A model generated the notes under the pieces. It saw only the letters and a program-made list of their open reading frames with translations. It was not told the origin of the DNA and searched no databases. A program made the position numbers and the translations under genes. DNA of 5,045 bases from an uncultured Carnobacterium sp. (GTDB taxonomy: Bacteria; Bacillota; Bacilli; Lactobacillales; Aerococcaceae), in the NCBI GenBank assembly GCA_905371865.1, contig CAJPNA010000123.1, positions 1 to 5,045 of the forward strand, written 5' to 3'. Below are positions 1-5,045 of this stretch, in pieces. Within the stretch, counting starts at the first letter, position 1; the number at the start of each line of letters is the position of its first letter.

Positions 1-171
1 GAACATTAACTCCTCTAGAGTCACTGGTTCTTTAAATTGTTTTTTCTCAATCCACTTCTCTACTGGGATTTCTAATATTTGAGCAATTTCTTTATCTGTC
101 ATATCATGCTCGTGCATTAAATCGCTAATGTTTCGTGCGAAATTATTTCTTGGTGATAACAATTGTTTCAT
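1..171 (-). CDS. Small helix-turn-helix (Xre/Cro-like) protein, N-terminal part, runs off the left edge
   Basis: This reading frame starts at ATG 171 and stays open for 57 codons to the left edge, so only the N-terminus is present. The ATG overlaps the TGA of the upstream membrane-protein gene (ATGA). It is preceded by a strong Shine-Dalgarno site, AGAGGTGAT at 177-185, inside that gene's last codons. Residues 11-57 follow the pattern of a Cro/C1-type helix-turn-helix domain. A first helix (about 11-21) is followed by the helix MTDKEIAQILEI (24-35), a turn near P36, a putative recognition helix VEKWIEKKQ (37-45), and the start of a further helix after P49 (TLEELMF). The pattern supports a DNA-binding protein, perhaps a small regulator of this operon, but the recognition helix is not typical and the rest is unseen. 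An excisionase or another HTH-bearing phage protein cannot be excluded. Confidence 0.75.
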   Translation of the reverse strand, partial: MKQLLSPRNNFARNISDLMHEHDMTDKEIAQILEIPVEKWIEKKQFKEPVTLEELMF

Positions 172-644
172 TTATTATCACCTCTCAATCGTAATGCTTC
201 TTCTCGAAGTGCTTCATAGTGTCGTTGTTCACTCTCCATTGCTTTTCCAGCATAGTAGAAAAACTCACTCTCTGCTGAAAAGAATACATAAATAGCAAAT
301 GCTAGTGGTAAAAATACTAGTGAAGTGATAGCAGCATCTACAATTGTTGCGTATTTTGCTAAAATCTCGATTGACATGATTTGAGAGTGTAACTGACTCA
401 TTACAATCGCTAATATGATTGTAAGCAGAATTCCCCACACATGCATTGCGACTTCTTCTTGTAGATGCATCAAATAATACTTACGGAATAACCAGTTTTT
501 AGACGATGCTGTTTCCCATTCATTTTTGTAATCTTGCACTAAAGCAGATGCTCTAGTATGTTTGAATTTCAGAATTTCATATTTACTTTTCTTGAATCGA
601 GATACACTACGATTCATTTGTTTAATCTTTTCTTGTTTTGTCAT
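168..644 (-). CDS. Two-transmembrane membrane protein of unknown function, 158 aa
   Basis: I do not recognise this family. The N-terminal ~60 residues are strongly basic (KQEKIKQMNRSVSRFKKSK and onward) and probably cytoplasmic. Two hydrophobic segments follow, about residues 69-87 (VWGILLTIILAIVMSQL) and 101-123 (IVDAAITSLVFLPLAFAIYVFF). The charged C-terminal tail, about 135-158 (AMESEQRHYEALREEALRLR), looks like an amphipathic helix or short coiled coil. With two membrane spans and a basic N-terminus, both ends are predicted to face the cytoplasm. There is no cleavable signal peptide. The ATG at 644 follows the TAG of the SecE-like gene after 1 nt. An AAAGG about 10 nt upstream is a modest ribosome site, so coupling to the upstream gene is likely. 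The end overlaps the next gene by an ATGA. Its pairing with a SecE-like membrane protein suggests a shared role at the membrane, but that is inference. A holin is possible on topology alone, but the long basic N-terminus and the location argue against it. Confidence 0.85.
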   Translation of the reverse strand: MTKQEKIKQMNRSVSRFKKSKYEILKFKHTRASALVQDYKNEWETASSKNWLFRKYYLMHLQEEVAMHVWGILLTIILAIVMSQLHSQIMSIEILAKYATIVDAAITSLVFLPLAFAIYVFFSAESEFFYYAGKAMESEQRHYEALREEALRLRGDNK

Positions 645-645
645 T

Positions 646-807
646 CTACATGAACCTTTCTATAATAAATTTTGTAGTTAGACCGAAAATAAAGTCCAAA
701 CTACCAATAATAATTGTTGAAGCTATAAGCGTTGTAATCACAGCACATGATGTTCTCAACACTTTACTTGGTGTCATCCAAGTGATTTCTTTCATAATCT
801 CAAACAC
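646..807 (-). CDS. SecE-like preprotein translocase subunit, 53 aa
   Basis: This small gene lies between the helicase and the two-TM protein. It starts at GTG 807, five bases after AGAGGTG (813-819), and ends at TAG 646. The product shows the SecE signature in order. An amphipathic cytoplasmic helix carries KEITW (6-10) and, seven residues after the Trp, RT (18-19). This matches the classic KKVTWPSRKELLRTT spacing without gaps. One transmembrane helix (about 21-42) then ends in a G-x-x-D motif (G35, D38) followed by FIFG. Family knowledge: Gram-positive SecE is about 60 aa with one span, and it clamps SecY in the SecYEG channel. The usual Pro after TW is replaced by Met, with a Pro two residues on (P13). 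No nusG follows, unlike the bacterial secE-nusG arrangement. An ATG at 795 would give a 49-aa form but sits 17 bases from the ribosome site. The gene is near certain. Identity as a SecE homologue is likely. Whether it works in the translocase or as an inhibitor or mimic is unknown. Confidence 0.8.
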   Translation of the reverse strand: MFEIMKEITWMTPSKVLRTSCAVITTLIASTIIIGSLDFIFGLTTKFIIERFM

Positions 808-812
808 ATTAT

Positions 813-820
813 CACCTCTA
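813..820 (-). promoter_or_regulatory. Ribosome binding site of the SecE-like gene, overlapping the helicase stop
   Basis: On the minus strand TAGAGGTG combines the helicase TAG stop (820-818) with the AGAGGTG Shine-Dalgarno site (819-813). The GTG start follows after ATAAT (5 nt). The strong site at good spacing decides for GTG 807 over the internal ATG 795. The arrangement implies that ribosomes finishing the helicase can reinitiate on the small gene. Confidence 0.8.
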
Positions 821-2290
821 AATAAATTCTTCTGCCATTTCTTCTAAGATTTCGTTACTTAGTTCTTCTCCACGATGTACTCGTTCATACAATTCTTGGT
901 CGAAACCACAGTCACTGATTAGATAGTAGTGATGAACTAAATCTGTTTCCATCGCACGTCGTACATTACGTCCACGACCTTGAATTAAAGAAATGTGTGA
1001 ACTTTGGTTTTCATAGAAAATCGTACAGTCAGAGTTTTTCAACTCGATACTCGCAGCACCAGCTTGATATTGAATTAAAATTGGAGCTGTAGATGAATGG
1101 TCGATTTCTTCAAAGTTCGTGTTTCCAGAAATCAACTGATGTGAAATACCATGTTCGTTTAATTTCTCAATCACTGCGTCACGAGCATCATTGTAACGAT
1201 AGAAAATCAACGGTTGTTTATGTTTCTTTACGATATCGATGAGCTTGTCCAATCGATTCTCATCTCGTGTGATACGATTTGCAACGGCGATAAGATAATC
1301 TGTGATGGAATCGAACATACGTTTGCGTTGAGCATATTTAAGTGATTTCAAGTCACTCAACATCTGTTCGTTTTCTTCCAACTGGATAATATGTGATTCC
1401 ACATCTGGCATGTCTAGTGACTTAATGTCCACACTTGGAGCATAAAGAATTTCTTTGAATTCATCTAACATTTGGAAGTAATACGGCCACGCAAATGTGT
1501 TCACATTACCATCAAAAAGATAAATACCATAACCACCAAAATCGTTCTTGAATGATTTAATTCCAGACTTATCTTCGAAGTTATTTTTACTTGTGTAATA
1601 TCCGCCAAGAATTAGATAGCTACACATATCCAACACACGGTCATTTGTCAATGGTGTTGCGGTCACACCTAACTTATGAAACATGTTCAGCTTGTGTAAC
1701 ATCTTAGAACGTTTTGATGTTGGATTTTTATACAAATGCAACTCGTCAATGATGATATATCCATTATTTCCAATGAGTTTAATCATCTCAAGTTGTGACG
1801 TTGGATGAGCAATGATGTTTGACAGTTTTCCCGGAGTCGTGATTGTTTTTGGATTTAGTTGATTATCTGGAAAAGCTCTGTTATAAGCCGCTATGGTATT
1901 ATGCCATCCAAGACCTTCAACGGTTTTACTTGGAGCAATAACAATAAATGATAGTGGTTTACCATGTTTTTTCTGCAACTCACCAAGAGCGTAAACGGAA
2001 ACCGCTGTTTTACCAGAACCAGTTGGCATTTTAAGCAATGTCATTTGACTCTCACGCATACGCTCTCCAACTACTGTTCCGTTCTTCGATGTCGAAGTAT
2101 CTGACCAGTCGATATAATCGTATGGTTTAATCTTCGGATTTGACATTACGTCTACATCAATTACTGGTTTATTCTTTGGTATTGCATTTTTCTTCGATTT
2201 TTTCTTCTCAGCTTTTTCCAATCCACGTTCTCGTTTTCGTTTCGCAATCGCTCTTGCAACAATGATTCCATATGGATTTTTTGAACTCAA
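818..2290 (-). CDS. Superfamily 2 Snf2-like DNA helicase/ATPase (phage type)
   Basis: This is an ATP-dependent DNA translocase or helicase of superfamily 2, about 490 aa, as found in the replication or recombination modules of many Firmicute phages. Residues are numbered from the upstream GTG at 2296. Motif I (Walker A) is PTGSGKT at 91-97 with K96. Motif II is IIIDELH at 181-187 (a DELH box), followed by the Snf2-like LYKNPTSKRSK. Motif III is GVTATP at 210-215. In the second RecA-like domain, PLIFYRYND (362-370) is near motif IV, QYQAGAASIELKNSD (409-423) is motif V, and QGRGRNVRR (439-447) is motif VI with its arginine finger. All catalytic motifs are intact. Residues 18-43 form a very basic, probably flexible extension. 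The start chosen is TTG 2290, five bases after GAGGTG (2296-2301). The GTG at 2296 is in frame but is itself part of that site, so it is less likely. It is the first gene after the promoter at 2327-2356. The exact substrate cannot be read from sequence. Confidence 0.93.
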   Translation of the reverse strand: MSSKNPYGIIVARAIAKRKRERGLEKAEKKKSKKNAIPKNKPVIDVDVMSNPKIKPYDYIDWSDTSTSKNGTVVGERMRESQMTLLKMPTGSGKTAVSVYALGELQKKHGKPLSFIVIAPSKTVEGLGWHNTIAAYNRAFPDNQLNPKTITTPGKLSNIIAHPTSQLEMIKLIGNNGYIIIDELHLYKNPTSKRSKMLHKLNMFHKLGVTATPLTNDRVLDMCSYLILGGYYTSKNNFEDKSGIKSFKNDFGGYGIYLFDGNVNTFAWPYYFQMLDEFKEILYAPSVDIKSLDMPDVESHIIQLEENEQMLSDLKSLKYAQRKRMFDSITDYLIAVANRITRDENRLDKLIDIVKKHKQPLIFYRYNDARDAVIEKLNEHGISHQLISGNTNFEEIDHSSTAPILIQYQAGAASIELKNSDCTIFYENQSSHISLIQGRGRNVRRAMETDLVHHYYLISDCGFDQELYERVHRGEELSNEILEEMAEEFI

Positions 2291-2295
2291 TTTCA

Positions 2296-2301
2296 CACCT
2301 C
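2296..2301 (-). promoter_or_regulatory. Ribosome binding site deciding the helicase start
   Basis: GAGGTG on the minus strand is followed by TGAAA and then TTG (2290-2288). A 5-nt spacer is the same as that of the SecE-like gene's site. The in-frame GTG at 2296-2294 begins with the final G of this site, which would leave no spacer, so TTG is preferred. Confidence 0.65.
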
Positions 2302-2326
2302 ACAATTCATTTAATTTGATATTCTT

Positions 2327-2356
2327 ATTATATCACAGCTACATTGTCCATGTATA
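2327..2356 (-). promoter_or_regulatory. Sigma-A/sigma-70-type promoter with extended -10, driving helicase-SecE-like operon
   Basis: On the minus strand a perfect TATAAT (2332-2327) is preceded by TGA, giving the extended -10 form TGnTATAAT (2335-2327). Eighteen bases upstream is TATACA (2356-2351), which matches the TTGACA -35 consensus at 4 of 6 positions. Transcription would begin near 2320, leaving a short leader of about 30 nt before TTG 2290. It lies directly after the terminator of the right-hand unit, which supports an independent promoter here. The use of a host-type housekeeping promoter suggests expression by unmodified host RNA polymerase, possibly early in infection. Confidence 0.75.
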
Positions 2357-2365
2357 GATTTTGCA

Positions 2366-2396
2366 ATAAAAAAGTCGTACCTAATTTAGGTACGAC
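2366..2396 (-). terminator. Intrinsic (rho-independent) terminator of the three-gene unit
   Basis: A perfect 10-bp inverted repeat, GTCGTACCTA / TAGGTACGAC (arms 2387-2396 and 2374-2383), has a 3-nt loop. On the minus strand it is followed by six T (2373-2368), then A and TT. The T-run lies only on the minus-strand exit side, so the terminator is one-directional. The TAA stop of the 352-aa gene (2388-2386) lies at the top of the hairpin, so the last sense codons form the ascending arm. Confidence 0.93.
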
Positions 2397-3444
2397 CTAT
2401 CAATTTATCAACACATGTTAATAGATATTTCATTTTAATTGTGAATTCATTCACTTGTTCCTCGAATGCATCAATTTCTTCTTGTCGAGCACCTTTAAAG
2501 AATAGTAATCTTGGTCTAGTGTGATTCTCGTGGAATTCATTAATTGCTTGTAAATATATTGGAATTCCAGATAATATCTTTGTACAAGCATCTCGAACCA
2601 ACTTAGCATTCTCCAATAAATCTGGTGAGTACTCAATGGATTTCACATATTTTTGAACGCTGTTGGAAACCAACTCACCTAAATCATCAAGAAAATCGAT
2701 TGTGTATTTCATTGAATACTCATCCAAGTCTGGAATAGAATATAACACTTGGTGACCGCTGTCGTCAATTGAAATCATCAAATCTTCAAGGTCATCACGT
2801 CGCATGTCAATACGCTCAACCAATCGTTGTTCTTTTGCTAACTGTCGATTTAAACTTTCTCCTAGTATTTTAATCTTACCACTTGTTTCCAAATAAATTG
2901 GTATGCTAGCATTTCTTGCATCTTGTTTGAAATCATTTGTCAACAATACTGGATTAAAATCGATTAAATTCGCTGGGATAGATTTGCCATCGTATCCTTT
3001 CTCGAACATTGGCATTTCCATTAGTTTCCATTTTAATAACCACATGTATCGTTCCATTTTGAGCAATTCAAGTGGCGCAAACTGTGTATTAGACGTTGAC
3101 ACAAAGTTTCCGTCTATTTCATCAAATGAAATCATACAAGAAAATTTACAACTCCACCAAGAGATTGGTTGCAATAGACCAGTACTTAAATATTGTTTTC
3201 TTTCCCACCAAACTCGGTTATACGAATCATATTTGAAATACCATTCCCACACTTTATCTGGAACTGGAAATGTAGTATCCGTTCTTAGTTCAACATTTGG
3301 ATAAACCAATGAAATCGCCACATCATTACCAACAATAGCATCCACTGACAATTGCAAGTCGAGAACACCCATGTCTGGAATTATTTTGTGTAAGTAGGAT
3401 AGTATAACGCTTTTTACAATACGTTCATCAATATTTTCTAACAT
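2386..3444 (-). CDS. Uncharacterised soluble protein with a Trp-rich N-terminal half, 352 aa
   Basis: I do not recognise this family. The ATG at 3444 lies 8 nt after the TAG of the 370-aa gene. A GTAGGTGAG ribosome site overlaps that stop, so translation is probably coupled. There is no signal peptide or membrane span. The N-terminal half (about 25-185) looks mixed or beta-rich. It holds all eight tryptophans of the protein between residues 66 and 139, including the pairs W79-W80 and W96-W97 and the cluster VWEWYFKYDSYNRVWWERK. The C-terminal half (about 190-350) appears almost wholly helical and charged, with a stretch LVERIDMRRDDLEDLMISIDD (208-228) and a final helix about 320-349. Clustered aromatics often mark a binding surface or folded core, but no ligand can be named. 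The last codons form part of the terminator hairpin. A virion or host-takeover protein are both possible. Confidence 0.88.
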   Translation of the reverse strand: MLENIDERIVKSVILSYLHKIIPDMGVLDLQLSVDAIVGNDVAISLVYPNVELRTDTTFPVPDKVWEWYFKYDSYNRVWWERKQYLSTGLLQPISWWSCKFSCMISFDEIDGNFVSTSNTQFAPLELLKMERYMWLLKWKLMEMPMFEKGYDGKSIPANLIDFNPVLLTNDFKQDARNASIPIYLETSGKIKILGESLNRQLAKEQRLVERIDMRRDDLEDLMISIDDSGHQVLYSIPDLDEYSMKYTIDFLDDLGELVSNSVQKYVKSIEYSPDLLENAKLVRDACTKILSGIPIYLQAINEFHENHTRPRLLFFKGARQEEIDAFEEQVNEFTIKMKYLLTCVDKLIGRT

Positions 3445-3452
3445 AGTCTCAC

Positions 3453-4565
3453 CTACTCACTGTCTTCCACCAATAATAATTTAAGAGCACATTGTAGAAC
3501 CTCAATTGCTGGAATAATATCATTTTCGATGTAGCTGTAAACGTACTGTAATGATTGTACATGTCGTTCATATCCATTTGATTCACGGCCACCGTTCAAT
3601 CCATTAGACTCAACATCATCTTTGTAAACAGACATTCTAGCTTGTAATCTAATAATTACATCTTGAATTTCCACAGATTCATTTACTTGTGAACGACGAA
3701 GTGCATTTTGTAGCATCTTGTGGTCAATTCGACGAACTACATCTTCTGCTGAATTCACTGTAAAGTCTCCAATGCGACCCAATGATTTAGACATGTTATC
3801 AACCATCTCAGAAAGAGAATTCAACGATACAGATTCACCATCTTCACTTAATTTTTTAGTAGGTACTACATCCACCAATCGACGACAGTTACTTGCAATA
3901 TCATCTAACATGTGCAAGCATGAATCAAATTTTTTGATATAATCTACAGCAGCTTCTCTCACTTTAGCACTTAATTGAATATTACCGTGACATAAGAAAC
4001 TTTGACCCTTAAATCTTGATTCAGTGAACACATCTTTATATGCTTTTGAAACATCTTCTAAATAATACTCAGTTAATGTAGAAAGAATGTTACCAACACT
4101 AAAATCTGTGTGTATTTTTCCAACAGTTCCGGGACCGTAGCTATGAGTTGTTACCTGTAAACGATGAATATCGTTCATCTTCGTTTCGACAGATTCTACG
4201 ACAAATTGGTTTCTTAAATTTTGTGATTCAACAATGTGCAATTTAATGAGACCCACAGCTCCGCTGACATTTGCTAATCCACCAACAACCCTACCATTGC
4301 TGATGACTTCATCTAATACTTTTTTACTAGAACCATCTTTCACTCTCTTAAATAAATAGTCTAGTTCCTCTGGAAAATCTGCAAAAAATCTTAAATTTGT
4401 AACACGTGTGATGGAAATAGTGGCGTCAAAACCATTTTCAAATTGTTCCATTCCAATAATAGACCATGTTGTCGACATTGTGTGTGACACTGGTTCTAAT
4501 TGTTTACTAATTAAATCTGCAACTCTCACGAACATTGCTTGTCTATTTGTTTTTAAAGCTACCAT
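3453..4565 (-). CDS. Uncharacterised soluble protein, 370 aa
   Basis: I do not recognise this family. The ATG at 4565 follows the TAA of the 146-aa gene after one base. A GAGG ribosome site 9 nt upstream sits within the last codons of that gene, so the two are probably translationally coupled. No signal peptide or transmembrane segment is seen. Residues about 30-180 look like mixed alpha/beta, with a glycine-containing stretch GRVVGGLANVSGAVGLIK (91-108). Residues about 195-365 look mainly helical and polar, with a Ser/Asp/Asn-rich central part (240-275) and a hydrophilic break NGLNGGRESNGY (321-332) before a last helix. The order, a mixed N-terminal half then a helical C-terminal half, resembles the 352-aa neighbour, so a distant paralogy is possible but not shown. 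A GxxxxGK string at 144-150 lacks the following Ser/Thr and is not counted as a nucleotide-binding loop. Confidence 0.88.
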   Translation of the reverse strand: MVALKTNRQAMFVRVADLISKQLEPVSHTMSTTWSIIGMEQFENGFDATISITRVTNLRFFADFPEELDYLFKRVKDGSSKKVLDEVISNGRVVGGLANVSGAVGLIKLHIVESQNLRNQFVVESVETKMNDIHRLQVTTHSYGPGTVGKIHTDFSVGNILSTLTEYYLEDVSKAYKDVFTESRFKGQSFLCHGNIQLSAKVREAAVDYIKKFDSCLHMLDDIASNCRRLVDVVPTKKLSEDGESVSLNSLSEMVDNMSKSLGRIGDFTVNSAEDVVRRIDHKMLQNALRRSQVNESVEIQDVIIRLQARMSVYKDDVESNGLNGGRESNGYERHVQSLQYVYSYIENDIIPAIEVLQCALKLLLVEDSE

Positions 4566-4566
4566 G

Positions 4567-5007
4567 TTATTTTACCTCACTAATTAGAATATTAAATAAA
4601 TTATGGTCGTAAATACTAGATAGAGTGTCATCCACTAACAAGTCTTCACCACCGTCTACGAGTTCAAATAAGTCTGTTACGTATTCGAATGAACTACCAA
4701 GCAATTCAACTTCAAACTTATCAACTCGTGGATTTCCGATTGGTAATTGCTTACCAAATTCGATGTTTTTCAATGTATGAAATGCTGTCAAATTCACATT
4801 GTACTCCAACCACCCAACTTCGTCCCCGAGTTGTAATTTACTTCGTAACTTAGCATGTGCTTCGTATGATAATCTAACACGATTGTCACCACTTGAACCC
4901 TCAAGGTCACAACGTGCGTCGACCAATTTAATCATTGGTTGTACTTCGAATGCAATGTTTAATTTATTTTTAGATGAATTTACTTTAAATTTATATGTCC
5001 CTGCCAT
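4567..5007 (-). CDS. Uncharacterised soluble protein, 146 aa, first visible gene of the three-gene unit
   Basis: I do not recognise this family. The protein is soluble-looking, with alternating hydrophobic and polar residues through most of its length (for example KLNIAFEVQPMIKLVDARCD and FEVELLGSSFEYVTDLFELV), which suggests a beta-rich fold. The last ~35 residues are acidic (DGGEDLLVDD) and probably helical. There is no signal peptide or membrane span. The start at ATG 5007 is the only ATG near a ribosome site. GAGGGGAG (5019-5026) lies upstream with a long spacer of about 11 nt, so initiation may be somewhat weak. The stop is one base from the start of the 370-aa gene. A small structural, scaffold or regulatory partner of the two larger proteins would fit, but nothing in the sequence specifies it. 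Confidence 0.85.
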   Translation of the reverse strand: MAGTYKFKVNSSKNKLNIAFEVQPMIKLVDARCDLEGSSGDNRVRLSYEAHAKLRSKLQLGDEVGWLEYNVNLTAFHTLKNIEFGKQLPIGNPRVDKFEVELLGSSFEYVTDLFELVDGGEDLLVDDTLSSIYDHNLFNILISEVK

Positions 5008-5045
5008 ATTAAAAAATACTCCCCTCTATGTGAATCTTAATATAT

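Noticed and set aside
646..807. Bacterial chromosomal secE-nusG locus
   Set aside because: No nusG, tRNA-Trp or ribosomal protein gene is nearby. The gene is embedded in a helicase/membrane/HTH operon.
638..847. Plus-strand open frame of 69 codons with hydrophobic product
   Set aside because: It is antisense to the SecE-like gene and the helicase end, has no ribosome site, and its hydrophobicity mirrors the transmembrane segment on the coding strand.
2360..2366. TTGCAA as a -35 box for the helicase promoter
   Set aside because: It lies 28 bases from the -10, too far. TATACA at 18 bases fits better.
2451..2636. Minus-strand frame of 61 codons within the 352-aa gene
   Set aside because: It is a different frame of a longer, well-supported gene and has no strong ribosome site.
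2903..3304. Plus-strand open frame of 133 codons
   Set aside because: It lies wholly inside the 352-aa gene on the opposite strand, with no ribosome site or promoter.
3718..3942. Plus-strand open frame of 74 codons
   Set aside because: It lies wholly inside the 370-aa gene on the opposite strand, with no supporting signals.
4116..4136. Walker A-like string GPGTVGK in the 370-aa protein
   Set aside because: The Ser/Thr after GK is replaced by Ile and no Walker B motif or other NTPase context is visible.
1..5045. CRISPR arrays, tRNA or rRNA genes, insertion sequences
   Set aside because: No spaced direct repeats, cloverleaf, rRNA-like sequence, transposase or terminal inverted repeats were seen.

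Overview
The window looks like part of a tailed-phage (or phage-like element) genome infecting a low-GC Gram-positive (Firmicutes-type) host. The reasons are AT-rich sequence, strong GAGGTG-type Shine-Dalgarno sites, GTG/TTG starts, all genes on one strand (minus), near-zero intergenic spacing, a phage-style Snf2-like helicase, and several proteins that match no family I recognise. No capsid, terminase, tail or integrase gene is visible, so the phage assignment is an inference.

The genes read right to left in two transcription units. The right-hand unit (5007 down to 2386) holds three uncharacterised soluble proteins of 146, 370 and 352 aa. They are spaced 1 and 8 nt apart, and the unit enters from beyond the right edge. 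It ends at a strong intrinsic terminator (about 2366-2396) whose loop and stem contain the stop codon of the 352-aa gene. Just beyond it is a convincing extended -10 promoter (2327-2356), which starts the left-hand unit.

The left-hand unit begins with a superfamily 2 helicase/ATPase (818-2290). Next is a 53-aa gene (646-807) that the usual length filters would miss and that closely resembles the conserved core of SecE, the small essential subunit of the SecYEG protein translocase. A two-transmembrane protein (168-644) follows, then the start of a small helix-turn-helix protein that runs off the left edge (1-171). Stop/SD overlaps, 1-nt gaps and an ATGA overlap imply translational coupling through the unit.

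The most notable observation is the SecE-like gene in a non-chromosomal context. It lacks its usual bacterial partner nusG and sits beside a second membrane protein. It could support, replace or interfere with host translocase during infection. The three-gene unit on the right is a second block of unassigned biology, possibly virion or host-interaction proteins.
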